From positions 28,538,001 to 28,602,000 of the forward strand of contig JAFFJZ010000002.1 of NCBI GenBank assembly GCA_018340375.1: a DNA stretch of 64,000 nt, read 5' to 3'. Source of the DNA: Gonatopus flavifemur (taxonomy: Eukaryota; Arthropoda; Insecta; Hymenoptera; Dryinidae). The notes under the pieces are model-generated. The model did no database searches. It was not told the origin of the DNA and worked only from the letters and a program-made list of their open reading frames with translations. Of the stretch, positions 1 to 13,700 are shown piece by piece (position 1 is the first letter of the stretch; each line of letters opens with the position of its first letter). The position numbers and the translations under genes are program-made.

Positions 1-117
1 TTTAATCGAGTCAATGAAAGTTTATTCAAATCAATTAAGTATTTTATGGCGACTATTCAACTAAATATTTCATTGTTCCCGGAAATTTTTTCTCTCAGTG
101 TGGGGACTCTTTTGCTG

Positions 118-560
118 TATGGGATGTAATCTCCAGTCAAGAATGTTGCTTTTGAATTTATTTCCATAAAATAATCCCAAGCGACAAATTGAAACGTTGA
201 AGCTTCCTTTTATTCCTCTGATCGTCTTGATGGACTATCAATGTTACTGTACGATCAGTTGACCAGCGATGCCATTATTCCCTAGAAAAATCCGTAGCAT
301 CTGATGATTGGTCATTTCTTGTACAACCGGCCAATCATGTTTCCAATTTGGAAAGACATGACCAATCACGAAAAATCTACGGATTTTTCTAGGAAATAAT
401 GGCATCGCTGCAGTTGACGCATGAGAAATCTACATAAACCAACTAAATGTTTGGACACTAAAGTTAAATTGGCTGAAATGTGTTACCCGGTTGCCCCCAC
501 GCAGATCCCATCTAGTAAGGGGATGGTATTATGAGACCCCCAAACAAATTTCTACCAGGG
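118..560 (+). mobile_element. DNA element copy ending in CCAGGG, related to 29392-29880
   Basis: From about 130 to 560 this strand matches the reverse complement of about 29392-29670, with many shared stretches such as the ATGTTACTGTACGATCAG block and the terminal TTCTACCAGGG. The left limit is uncertain because the similarity fades near 118-130. It is interrupted by a hAT-like element at 264-410. No coding capacity is seen. Confidence 0.65.
264..410. mobile_element. 147 bp hAT-type MITE with perfect 8 bp target duplication
   Basis: Terminal inverted repeats of about 34 bp begin CAGCGATGCCATTATT and end AATAATGGCATCGCTG. The flanks carry a perfect 8 bp direct repeat CAGTTGAC at 256-263 and 411-418. 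An 8 bp duplication with CAG termini is typical of the hAT superfamily. The related copy near 29530-29560 has an uninterrupted site at the same place, which confirms the insertion. Non-autonomous. Confidence 0.9.
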
Positions 561-695
561 GGGCACATGGACAAAAATGGTGTTGTCCATATTTAAATAG
601 CTAAAAATCAACTATGGGAGCTGTGTTTTGGTTATAGCAACAGAACTTTTTGCTAAAGCAGCTAAAATCTAGCTATTGCAACAACTCACTTACCA

Positions 696-865
696 CACTG
701 AGAAAAAACTGTAGCTGGAAACCAGCCCAAGTACATTTTTGTAATTAGAGTAGCCACATTTTCCATTGAAATAGCTATGAAAATCGCTGTGACAGTGGAA
801 AAATAGCTACTGTGACTAAAAACTGTACTTGGGCTCATTTTTAGCTACAGTTTTTTCTCTAAGTG
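696..865. mobile_element. MITE with CACTGAGAAAAAACTGTAGC termini
   Basis: Inverted ends CACTGAGAAAAAACTGTAGC (696) and the complement of CACTTAGAGAAAAAACTG (865), with inner arms sharing CCCAAGTACA. The dinucleotide CA flanks both sides (694-695 and 866-867). Confidence 0.75.
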
Positions 866-1247
866 CACAGCTAATTTTTAGTTCCTGTAGCGAATCACCA
901 ATATTTTTATGAATCAATCGTATTTTTTGTCCACGCACAAAGCGCGTCCCAAAACAATGGATTTTCCGATGTACTGACTCTTATCCTGCTCCATAGAAAT
1001 TCAGAAACACTCAGAGTTGAGTATTTTAGGTGAATACGTGAAATAAGTATTGAAATTTATCATACATAAGAGTAATTGATCCAGTCTCACGTGGAAAACA
1101 CAATTGAAAATGAATATGGAATCATTTCTTCAAAATAAACGACGTTTATAAAAATCTTCTAAGTGGAAGTGGATGAGATTTAAGTAGATCTAACAAATTA
1201 GATCTGAAAGATTCCATCAGGTCTGGAGAAAAATTATGTTAGACCTA

Positions 1248-1429
1248 CACTGTAAAGAGTCCGACTGAGGGGGCTGCATCTTACTCGGAAACTTGACTGA
1301 AATTCAGTTTTTTCCATTGTGTCGGCATTTGTTTTCGATGCTTACTGCCGGATGAAATAGGGCTAGTTTTGGCTGAATCTTAAAATAAGCTGATATTAAG
1401 GTTGAAAGTGAGTTTTACTTCTTACTGTG
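1248..1429. mobile_element. TA-flanked MITE with CACTGTAAAGAGT ends
   Basis: CACTGTAAAGAGT at the left end and the complement of CACAGTAAGAAGT at the right, each flanked by TA. Internal sequence resembles 5880-6045 (GTCCGACTG, GGCTAGTTTTGG), so there is a second diverged relative nearby. Confidence 0.6.
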
Positions 1430-1777
1430 TAGCTAGATCAACGTTGATCTAATTTATTTTTCTGAAACAGCCCTCATCTCGAAAGTGAAGCTAAAACTAG
1501 CATCCGTAAAGCTAACCGTCGATTGTTGTAACTTTTTATCGAACGTTGTTGAAGCTTCATCCATTCCTGGAATCGATCAAATAGCATTCCACTAAACGTT
1601 TCAGATGCCTAAATCCTTGATGAACTTTTTGTGTAGAAAGTTATGGCAATCGGTTGCTATAGCTTTACAGTTGCCAGTTTTAGCTTCATGTCTCCAAAAA
1701 ACCAATCGACAATTCATTCACTTGTTTTTCTATTCATTCGGGTTGAATTTTAATCATGTACATCTATTCAAATCTCA

Positions 1778-3099
1778 CACTGAGAGAAATCGCTTAGTTG
1801 CGTGAGCAAAAATACTTTAGTTAATAACACAGGCCTACAAAATTGAACTTTTTGTTTGGTGCAACAACTGTATCATACTTTTCCGAAGTATTTTGGCGCG
1901 CTGAATCCGAATCTGGCTTCAAAATTGCATTATTACGTGTGGTTTTTGAGATATTTTAACGTCAAAGTGTGAAAAACACCGTTTTTCGACATATTTGAGA
2001 TTACGTGACGTCAGAATGTAATTTTTTCTCATGAAACTAGTAGATGCATCTCAAAATATAATCCATCCCCTTCCGAATGCCGTTGAGTTTGCTCGAATAT
2101 CTTTTTTTTTACTGTGACACGACAATTTGAAATTTGTGTGTTCATGGATTTAGTGAATAGGTGAAATAACACAATTTTCAAACTGTCGTATCTCAGAGAA
2201 AAAAAAAGATATTTGAACAAACCTAATCGCATTTGGAAGAGAATGACTCATATTTTGAGATAATTTGAAGAATAATTTGATAAAATGTTCTTAAAGTGTG
2301 GAATAATTGAATAAAACGTTTCAAAATCGTGCATTTTCATTTTATTTTACACCTGCGATTTCTTGAAAACTACACGTAGCATTAAAAAAATAAGTATATT
2401 TCCAGAGTCAGGGTATCGAATATACTCAAAATCTGCTTTAGTTTTAGCGGCACCAAAATCATTGTAGACCTGTGTAATCTTTTAGTTGATTTGAATAAAT
2501 CTTTATTTGATATGAATAAAAATTTCAGTTTCATTGGTTCAAAGGTTTTTGGAACGTTTTGTCTGAAGAATATTCGTACAAAATCTTTTTTTATGCAGTG
2601 AAATTGTGCTAAAATATGGAGCAAGTGGAAATGCGAAGAATTTTTCAGAATCTCTCCTGACTAAATATCCTCAGCAAAAATCATTCTAGTTCTTCTCCGG
2701 ACCTTGCAAGACCTTACGATGCCCTTGCGAGCGACTTTCAAGAGCTAGCAAGGCCTTATAATAACCTAGAAAATCACTTGAGTCATTTCTAGCAAGGTTG
2801 TTTAGTGATTCCTGGTATATATTCGATTTTCAATAACCAACAATATTTCAGTACAATCATATTTTATCGACTAAATGATTTATTTGAAATAAAATTTTGA
2901 TTTACTTGGAATATTTGGTTAGCACAACGTCAAAATATTTATTTCTGAGAAGTGAAAGTTTTACTCAATCCAACTAAATTCAGTTAACCAAACATAATGC
3001 GTTGATTTGAATAAAAGTCTAGCTGTCTGATATATGAATAAATTATTTTGCTGCTGTGGCTAGCATTTAGTTACAACAACTATGTGATTTTTCTCAGTG
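1778..3099. mobile_element. 1.3 kb element with CACTGAGA inverted ends
   Basis: Left end CACTGAGAGAAATCGC followed by TTAGTTG; right end is the complement of CACTGAGAAAAATCAC followed by ATAGTTG. CA flanks both sides (1776-1777, 3100-3101). The right half, about 2650-3099, matches 7464-7930 in the opposite orientation. No transposase reading frame is visible, so it is non-autonomous. Confidence 0.75.
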
Positions 3100-3999
3100 C
3101 AGGAGATGGATGTAGATTCAACTAAATCTATAATCTTTTATTCTTTATATCCATCAGCATCCTATTAGGTTCAATTAGATTTAATCGCTTTACATCTAAT
3201 CACTTTTTCCCTGATAATATGCATTATCCAACTAGACCTGTCTTACAAATAACGAGATGTTTGATTTCTTTAATACCTCCCATAAAATCAACGAGTGATT
3301 TATGTCCCACTGCGAGCAAAGCGAGCATTATTTAGATTATGAAAATGCAAGCGTGCACCGCGGGAAAAAAGTCATTCAAACAAAATAATATTTCATCCAA
3401 AGGCATCTATAAAATATTCCTCTGAAGGGATTAAATATCATTCCAATAAATGAAATGCTCTTGAAGTTTGAAAATTCAGACTCGCAAAATTTGATAAATC
3501 AATGGTCCTTATCTCGTTGAATTACCTGTTTGGAACTGAAAACATCATTTGAAAGATTTACTGCAACATTCTGGGTCTTCAACGACTGAGTATTCCGTTA
3601 TTCGAGTACGAATTCATTGAAATAAACGATTCAAACTTCCACGAGGTTCAATAAAATGGATTTCGATCGGATGAGGTTGAAAAACCATTTCATTCGTTAC
3701 AATGAAGGTTCCTTGATCTAAAGAAATATTTTATTCATCTCATGAACGATACATCCCTCCTGTCGATACACTCTGTTCACACCCCAGTTTTACATAGAAT
3801 TTACAGTTCGACAAAAAATATAAATCACCCGGTCATTCGAAATACCCATTAACGATTAATATTCTTTCTTGATCACAGGTTCGAAATAAAACGCTGTCCG
3901 TACCGCTCATACGTGGAAATGGAAGATCAAGAGCCTTGGGACTCTGGGAGCCACCAAAGTGCAGGTTGAATCTTTAATGGAAGAGGCGATGTTCCTATA

Positions 4000-4729
4000 T
4001 CGCTCGATTCCAGACTGGGCGTCGCGACACAACTACAAAATCTCTTGCCATAAATATTCACCGAAAACAAAGATCAGTTTCAATCGCGATCCTACGTCCA
4101 GAATGAATACATAAAAAAGTAAGGTTTTCTCTCATCCCGATCAACCTCGACCCAATTCGAAAAGAATCATCCATCCAGCTGAAACGAGAACATAAAGAAA
4201 AAGAAGAACAAAATAAAAGAGAATCCCATTGACGTATAAAGATTCCACATAACATAATATGTACAATAATCGTTGGAATAGGGGTGCAAGAACTTGAACA
4301 AGGAAAGTTGAGTCGAAGATGATGCTCCAAGAACAATATGGTAGTAGGGTGACATCGCATCGAAGACGAAGAAGAAGACAACAACAACAACAGCTGTGCC
4401 GGGGATCGACACAGATTGTCAAAGAGGAAGAGAAGGAACGGAAACTGAGAGGATCTCGAGAAGATAAGAACGGAAAAGTAGGAATACCGGGGATGGTAGT
4501 GAAATCTTTTTGTCTCCTATATCGTTGTCGTACAAGGAGGCTCGATCGATACGACCGATAAGCCTTATCGTGACTTTTTATCGCGAGTTCAATCGGTGTG
4601 TACTCACGAGACTCTCGAACGACGACACAACACAATTACTATTCAATTAGTGGTCATCGTGGCAATAGTGTTGGTGATGAGAGGAAGTTACATTCCGTTG
4701 GAGGATTCATAAATCACGATATCTTCATC
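4000..4729 (+). promoter_or_regulatory. Upstream / 5' UTR region of the DUSP22-like gene
   Basis: This stretch precedes the first coding exon. It differs from the surrounding transposon DNA in having purine-rich runs (GAAGACGAAGAAGAAGAC, then a CAA-repeat at about 4379-4390) and many CpG-containing words at 4490-4640. I see no strong TATA box. Extent is inferred. Confidence 0.35.
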
Positions 4730-7700
4730 ATGGGGAATGGAATGAATAAGGTGAGAAAAACTCGCAATCTCTCTTCGATCTTTTCCCTATAGTTCAACAA
4801 GTATAAGCGGATAAATATATATTGAGAAAATCAGAACGGCAGAAGAAGTTCTAAATTTGGAAATCAATAACTTACAGCGGCGGTAACGTACTTGAAATTC
4901 CGGAAAGCCCTCGATAAAATTAATATTTGTGTTTACCAAACCCGAAAGATCAAGCTGACGCGGTTCCTCTTCGACGGATATTTATGAGATTCTTAAGGGA
5001 TGTTTTGTACGATTTAGCTTGAATTCATTTATTCATGTTATGCACAATGTTCAATATTGCGAAGAGAATATTGAATAATTTTTTTTACAAATATACATTT
5101 TTCACCGAATACAATTCTTTTTACATTGAAAAACTTGTGTAGTCGGAAATAAGTGCTGTTTAATGAATTTTGTGTTCTGAAAAATCCTCCTTCGTGGCAC
5201 TAGAAACAACAAAAAGTCTTGTGAAGTTTTTAAAGTATTAATTCTATACGAATCTAAAAAATCAATACCCAATTAGAAGAATTCGGATTAATCCCAATGT
5301 TGACAACAGGTGCAGTACAGTGCCAGTATTGGGTCTTCAACACCTGGCCAACGTACGGGATCGGTACTGGATACATAGAAATACAGTATTATGCCTGTAC
5401 TGATGAACCAATACTGAGAGCTTAATGCCAGCCATTGCAGGTACTGATCCAGTACAGGCACTGCACTGATTGAGAATAATAGTATTAGTAATCAATCCCC
5501 AGTACAGGAAAGCGTTATCATCCCAAACAAATGTCTTGGAAAGTACTGGCGCAGTACTGCGCCTGTTGTAAATTTCTGGTTGAGTATATGCGTGATAACA
5601 AATTTACTAAATTGTATGTTGAAAAACCCCCAGCATGTATGTACTATGGAGCCTGCACTGGGCCGAAGTGGGGCCGACATCCATACACGCTAGGAAAATA
5701 CAATTTTGCAAAAATTTCACAGTTTCTTTTCGTTCATAAATTCTTTCAAACAAGAGTTTTTACATTTATTAGAGATTCATGTGGAAGGCAAATTAATATT
5801 TTCCAATTCAAAGGAAGAAATTTATTAGAGCAGTATTGAGAAATATCATTCCAAGATACTTTAACTCCAATATTCAACCAAGTCCGACTGCGTGTAGCTT
5901 TATCTTACATGAAAAATTGACTAAAAATCAGCCTTTTTATTATATTGACATTCACTTGAAGTTGGAGCGAGGCTAGTTTTGGTTGCATTTTCAAGTGGGT
6001 TTATTTTGAGGATGGAAGCAAGTCTTAATTTCCACTGTGGAGTTTTTGAACGAGGCACGTATAGAGGTGAACTCGAGACTCTCGAGTAAAACCAACAAAA
6101 CTTCGTTTTACCAGTTCCGATGCAAGATTCGTTGCGTCAATGTACAACCATTTGAACCTGAAAGGTTGATTCAAAACTGTTGGAGTCTTGAAAAAAGTCT
6201 TGTCTTGGTCTTGGGCGGAGAAGAATTGTTTTATGCTCTGGATGCAATTAATTTCACCCTCTCAGACGTGTTATTTCCAACTATTCAATGCCCATACTTG
6301 ACTTGGTATCCAGGTTCGTCTTTGCAAGATCGTAAAATTGATTGATATTTACTATTTTTGAATTTCGCTCAAGAGTCTCGAGTCCATCTCTAGAGAAACG
6401 GCAAAGCATCGCCTCTTCAGGGGCGTCATTACCGCCCTGGTAACCCTGGAGAAACCAGGCCTCGGTTTAGGACAGCCATGGAATTCCATGGCTCGGCATT
6501 TACTGACGAAACATATTTCCCCTCGTGAAATTAGCGTTCCTTCAGGAGTTTTTGGAAGAAAGTTTGTTTTCGGAGGATTGATCTTCAGGTTCTAGGCGTC
6601 TCTTTCCCCTGGACAAAATTTCAACATTGAAATTCTCCTTCGGGTGGTCCTCCAACCAGAGTTTCCCCTGGAAAAATCACTTGGATAACATTTTCCATGG
6701 ATTTTTTCAGGGGAAATTTTGGTTTGAGGATCATTTGAAAAAGAATTTTGATGGGGAAATTTTGTCCAGGGAAAAAAGACTTCTAGACCCGATTTTTATA
6801 ATCTTATTGAGTCTACAGTAAAATTTCTAATTGGGAATAAGATCACATTGATGACTTCCAGCTACACGAATCTCAGATAAATGATTGAGATTTCCAGGTC
6901 TCTCCTTCCTCTAACCCCCCCCCCCCCCCTCGTCACTAACTAACCAGTGCTCAAGAAAAACTGTACTGACGCCCCTGTGCTTCTTAGTTGCATCAACCTT
7001 ATTTAAGAAAGATCTGGCAAGACATGCGTTCGCTTAGCTCGGAACTACTACACAATTTACATAGCTGAGGTTGTATGAACCTTAGCGGAAAACAGCCCTT
7101 AAATCCTATTATATACCCACACTGAAAGGAAGGGTCTATTCAAATATTCGACAGCTAGGAAATTTAGTCACTGTAAATAAAAATTTAGTTGCACCAGCTA
7201 AATTTTATTTGTCACAACTATATTTTTTATTCCTATCGAACAAACCATTTTATTCATATTTCAGATAGCTAGACGAGCTAGACTTTTATTTACTTAGTAT
7301 AGCTAGCGCAAATAAAACTCTAGCTGCGGTAACTAACATTTAGTTGTCCCAACTAGGTACCTTTCTCTCAGTGTAAAAAAGCGATGAGGAATAAGAGCGA
7401 ATAATACGGCAATGACAAAAGCACAACAATTATTTCCTATTGCTTTTTTGTTTTATAATCGTGCAGTGAGAAAAATTACATAGTTGCCTCAACTAAATGC
7501 TAGCCAAAGAAGTAAAATAATTTATTCATATGTCAGACAGCTCGACTTTATGGCAATTCAAATCGACGCCTTTTGTTTAGTTAATTGGATTTAGTTGGAA
7601 TGAGCAAAACTTTCACTTCTCACAAATAAATATTTTGACGTTGTGACAACCAAATATTTCAATTAAATCAAAATTTCAACTAAATTATTTGGTTGATAAA

Positions 7701-10700
7701 ATATGATTGTACCGAAATAACAGTTAGTTACTGAAAATCAAATATCTCCTAGGAATCTCTGAACAACCTTACTAGAAATGACTCCAGCAATTTTCTAGGT
7801 TATTACAAGGCCTTGCTAGGCCTTGAAAGTCCCTCAAAAGAGCATCATATGAGATTTTGCAAGGCCTAGAGATCAACTACAGTGATTTTTACTGAAGATA
7901 TTTTAGTCAGGAGAGATTCTGAAAAATTTTTTTATATTTCCATTTGCTACATATTTTAGCACAATTTCATGAAAAAAAGATTTTGTACGAATAATCTTCA
8001 GACGAAACGATAAAAAAAATACCAATGAACCAATGGGATTGAGAACTTTTGCTATAGAGTGATCTGTTTTTCCAAAAATAAAATCCAAAATTCCGTATTG
8101 CCGTTACATGCGGTTGCAGGTGTGTCGTTAAAAAGTGGGCATGGATAGCCGGTGAAAGAATTGAAAATGATAAAATATGTCAACGCATGCGTAATCAGAT
8201 TCTATTTGCCAAGGAACTTATTTGAAATAAAATAATTTATTCAACGCATATAAATTTTTAGTTGTCACAAACAAATTACTTATGCTGCAATTAACTGAAC
8301 TTTTTTATTTAAAATGAATAGACGTCAAATCATTGTTTTTGCTACCATGTTACAAATAATCCATAAAATCTCATTGACGAATGGAAAAATGAATAGGTTT
8401 CAATGAAATTCAATGATATTCAATCAGAAATTTCACCATTCGTAATGGGGTTCAATAGAATATTTTCACCTGGGTAACGTGAACAGATTGTCAGTGGAGC
8501 CAACTTTGCGGCAAGGTTGAATATGGTCAATTCTTATTTCCATCCATCAATATCCATTACATTTGAATCGGAATTTTGCAAACTTTGATCAAAACAAATA
8601 CGATTTGAGGGATCTTTCTGGTTAAGATTTTGAAGAAAAAATTGAGATATCATTTTGAAAATTTGCAGGTATGTTCATTAGACCTTAAATGCTACAAAAG
8701 AATTTTTTTCAGATTCAAACAAATCTTCTTTCCGTCATACTAATTTAAACAACAAAAACACAAAAAATGACAGTGGGAGTGATTTGGGACGACCGGATGA
8801 TCTGAAAAAAACAAAAGAAAACAATGGCAGATTATTCCTTGTTGAAGTAACTATCGCATGAACTAGAATTTTTTTGATTGGTCAAAAATTGTCCGATGTA
8901 CAACCAATTTTCCACCCTCAAAAATCGATTTTTTCGAAACAGGGCCGCCATTTTGTTATTTTTTGATGAAAAAAAATATCCTAGTTCATGCGATAGGCAC
9001 TTCAACAAGGAATGATAAGACATTTTTCTTTGTAATCTGAAAAAAATTTTTTTGTACTATTGCATGTTTAATAAACATACCTAAAAATTTCCAAAACGAT
9101 ATCTCAATGTGTTTCTATGAGGAAAAAATGTTTGGAAAAAAATTTTTCTTGACAATCTTAACCAGGAAGACTCCTTGAAAGAAAAAGGAGAAAAGAGAGT
9201 CCTCTATAAATTTCACTGAATTCCGTCCATTTGGTCGAGATATATCCCAATTATGTACAGACAGGAGGAAACCTCACGGATTATAAATCAGTATTGAATG
9301 AAATGGGAAAGCATCCAGCTCCCAATGGAGTTACACAAATATTTCAAAAGATGCGGTCAGAGAGTACACTGTAAAAAAAAACTGGAAATTTACTGTGCAA
9401 CTGGACTGGAAATTTCCAGTGCTAGTACTGGAATATCCATATTCCAGTACATGTACAGAGATTTTGTTGTTACGTTACTGAAAATTTACCAAGCATAACT
9501 GAAAATTCAGTCATTGTACTGGAATTTTCAAGTTTGAGATGATGTACTGAAATTTTGCCATGATTTCGCGAAAATTTTACCGGCTCGTACTACAATTTTA
9601 TAGTTCTTGTGCACCAAAAAAAAATATTCCCTCAAAAAGGACTTGAGAAAAAATTTGGAATTTAGAAAAAAAAACCTAATCGTTGGTATACTGGAATTAT
9701 ACAGGTTTTTAACTGCAATTCTCAGGTTTTGTGATGGAATTTTCCAGTTACTATGCAATTGAATCATACAGGTTTTGAACTGCAATTTTCAGGTCGTGTG
9801 ATGGAATTTTCCAGTTGCTATGCAACGGAATTTAATCACTGTTGCACTGAAATTTTCCACTTCTATTGGACTTCGTCATTTCTGGCAGGAAAAATTTCAA
9901 GTCTTTATATTAAAAATTTCCTGATTGAGATTTTGAATAATAATTGTAATTGTAGCCAATGAAATTGATATATGAGGTTTTTCCAAGACTTATCCTCTTG
10001 TGTTCTAGATATGAAGCATATCGGTTAGGTCTTAGGTTTCAGTTGGTAGGCAGGTAGAAAAGTGTGGGTTCAAATCCTGTTAGGTAGACATGAGTTTCTG
10101 TCCATCCAAATGAACGATCAAAAGTTTCTCAATCATCTTGGAACACAAGGACCCTGCAAAATCACTTTGCGTGAGCAATTTTTTTTCAATTTTCATGGAT
10201 ATTTTCAGCATTAATTTTCCAGTACATGTCCTGGAAAAGTCCAGCTCGTGTACTGAAAAATTCCAGTACCGAGGCTCAGAAAATTTCCAGTTTTGATGCG
10301 GAAATTCCATAACGTTTGCACTGAATTTTTGCAGTACAAATGTGCTGAAATTTTCCGGTACATGTACAGGTTAATGACTTCCAGTACATGTACTGGAATT
10401 TTCCGGTGAAATTTTTTTACAGTATACAGAAGCGGGTGCAATAAGCACTTTGTACTAAGTATACTATTCGAGAAGTAGCATATATTTTAGAAATATTCTC
10501 AAAATATCGAAAGTTGGAAATTAAGTAAGCTCCGGCTGGCTAACTTAATTGCTAATGAATACACCGAAAACAAATTTCTTCCAGTCAAATAAATATTGAT
10601 TTGTCCTATACCAAAGAAATATTTTATTAATTCTAATACATATTTCTTCGGCAGATGACAAATAAATATTCAATTTTCTTTCAGTGTAATATAATGTGTA

Positions 10701-13700
10701 TAATCATACAATTCTCATAGAAAAAATTCAAAACGGAAGAATAAAAATATCGATGAACAAAAATTTGAGCTACGTTGAACGCGTGTTCTTTATCAGGACG
10801 ACAAAGTCGATTGAATAAAACATCATTCCAAGTATTAACATTAATCACATACCATCAATCTCCGAAGCGTGGATCGAAATCAATATCTGTACGAGCCAAC
10901 CATCATCTAAACTCTAAAACACTCGAAAGAATAGTTTCCTTCGAACGAAGAAGATTATCGAATCGAAAAGGTAAAAGCCCACGATCTCATTCTTTGTTTT
11001 CTCCCTCATCTCGAGGGAATCTATCGTGGGATCAAGGAAATATCCCATTGAGTAATATCAAGTCTTTTCTCACTAACCACCCGACCTAGAAACTTTGTTC
11101 ATACATTATTCAAATATATTTTTTATACGATGATACGTGATTAGGATTGCATGTCAGCACTTTATTTTATTAAAGAGAAAAATGATGAAAATGTCTGTTT
11201 TCTCAGTAACTTCTATGAGTGCAACCTTCTGATTACTAAAGATAATTAACATCGTGCGTCGTACGTCGTACGTCGTACATCATCGCTATTCATTCTCGTG
11301 AAACAAGTTTACTTCGCGTTAATATTGAAAATTGAAAAATTCATATTCACGCGACAAAAAAGAATATGTTGGAACTTTTTTTTATCTCACAGGGAGAATA
11401 TTTGCATATAATTTGATACGACGATAATAATTGTTTTTCGTTTGGAAATGCGAGTGGTAGGCACAATTTAAACGCTCAGATGTTTGATTTGATATAAAAT
11501 ATAATTCGAGGCGTGAAATCATCATTCACACGACTCTAACGAGTACTGATCAACAGGCTCGAGCGTGAACGCTTATGTATCGCTTACGTTTTTTCCTATT
11601 ATTTCATTTTATTACAACATTCCATTGGGTGACCGTGAAATTACAATGGCAGTTTAATGGACATTGTTTTCAATGATATATATCGTGAGGGGATTGAAAA
11701 CATACTTTTCCCAGTAAAGCACTTATCATGCATTTATCTCTTTTTTTCATCGTGTCGAAGTAAAACGTTATCTATAGTTCAATGATAAATCCCTACAAGG
11801 ATATATGGGTTGATTTTACATTCGATTCGAAATATGTCCCTGAATATTGACATTCAGGTAACGAACGATCCTATATACCTATAGAATTGGTGTAGAATAC
11901 AAATTTGTTCTCCATACTCTTCAATTATATCCAGAAATATAAACAGAATTTAGTATTTGCGAATTTTATGGAATGTCATCATATGCATTCAATCATTACG
12001 GGAGGGATGATATAATTTCATGCTCAATCTTGCATAAAATGTCATGATGTATTATATGAGATACAAAGAGTTTTCATTGAATGACCAATTCTCTCTCTGA
12101 TTTTGCGTTCAGTAAACAAAGGAAACGTTGCCAAATGATTAAATAATTAGTATAATACGTGAATCATTTCGAGATATCATAATAAATGATTTATTCATTT
12201 AAAATTCTATCCAGAATTTATGAGAGTACAAATTTGTGTGAGTGATTTCCAGCACTGATGTTTTGATGAATTTGTATAGATTTCGATAAAATATGTATAA
12301 AAGTTCCCACGTAACCAAAAACGCTTTTGAAATGCATTTTACCAAAGCATTTGAAATATATTTTCAATGCATTCATTTAATGTATTCAAATACATTTTAA
12401 ATGTACGTAATGTATTTCAAATGTATTTGTCAAAATGCATTTCAAATTCTTTGAATAAGATCGTCAAATAGGACTATTATGGGACGCTTAAAATGCATAG
12501 TGAATACACCTATAAATGCATTTCAAAACTATTAATTATAACATTGGATTCATATACCATATGCATTGAAAATTGACTTTGAATGCATGGGAAATACTCT
12601 TTCGAAGCTTAAAACTGATTCTATAAAAGTATTAATTTTGCAATTAGATTAACAAAATTTACATTTATCAAAACCACTCGATTTATACTTGGAATGCATT
12701 TGTTTTGGGTTTGTAATACCTTGTGAATTGATCTAGAAGAGCATTAAGTTTGTTTTTCGAATATTCTATACGAAAATTTGGTTCCAAATTTCTAAAGAAC
12801 TTTAGTAATAGTAGTAAAGAAGTTTAGTTCTAGCACTCAAATGAATCCTGTACATTTCTATTGTTTGAAAAAAGATATTGAGCCTCTAAGTGCTATTTCA
12901 GTTTGGGAAATTTGTACGAAAGTTGTGTTTATGCATTGTAATCACCTCCCAGTTCATGTAGCTTGTGTTCCGCCGAATCATTGGGAGGTGTTAACATAAA
13001 ATTGATTATTATTCACGGAATTTTATAAGTCTGTACGATATGGAATTATTGTATTTGAATCACCTGAAATAAACAGGATGAAACTTCATAAAATATATTC
13101 TCAGTTACATCAATCGTTTCTTGTATCATCACTTCCACATTTTCAAGGGGAGAATGCAAAATTATTGGGTACATCAAAGTAAAACTTCAAATGGCACAGT
13201 TCTTGAGACATCGCAAAAATTATTTTCAGATTCCTAAAGAAAACAAATGCATCAGTTTTCAAAGTTTAAAAGATATCTCAAATAGTAACAACATATATAT
13301 GTATATATTATTGAGAAAAAGTTTGGAAATTTCACTTGGGATATTTTTCGAACTATGAGAACTGTTGTATCCAATTTTCTCTTAGAAATTTATAAACAAT
13401 CTTTTTGATACCTCAAAAATTTTGTCTGTCTACATATTGTTGATGATAGCAAACCGAATTACATTTATTTTACATGCCGTAGAACAATCTTCAAAGATAA
13501 AGAATGATTTTGATGCCATGAAGTGCAATTTGTATGAAATATTTTTCAAACCATCCAGGATGTATTTTACTTACAAATCTTGATTAAAGCCCCATCAAGT
13601 GCTTGATTTCAAATTTCTATTTGTTTGAATACATCAATAATATTTTCTTCCCAAATTCATTTGAAGTATTATGATGATAATATCAAATCTAAAAAAAAAC

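Noticed and set aside
4058..4635. Overlapping frames of 81-164 codons on both strands near 4.1-4.6 kb
   Set aside because: Low-complexity Ser/Leu/Phe-rich products from purine-rich DNA upstream of the phosphatase start. No domain or splice evidence.
10025..10092. tRNA gene suggested by GGTTCAAATCC
   Set aside because: A and B boxes are too close together and no acceptor or anticodon stem can be formed, so I kept it only as a tRNA-like fragment.
9367..10424. Satellite array suggested by repeated CTGGAAATTTTCCAG
   Set aside because: No constant period. The words cluster inside a TA-flanked inverted-repeat element.
10775..11089. 104-codon basic Ser/Arg-rich plus-strand frame
   Set aside because: Starts at TTG without a good context, has no recognised motif, and lies in repeat-rich intron DNA.
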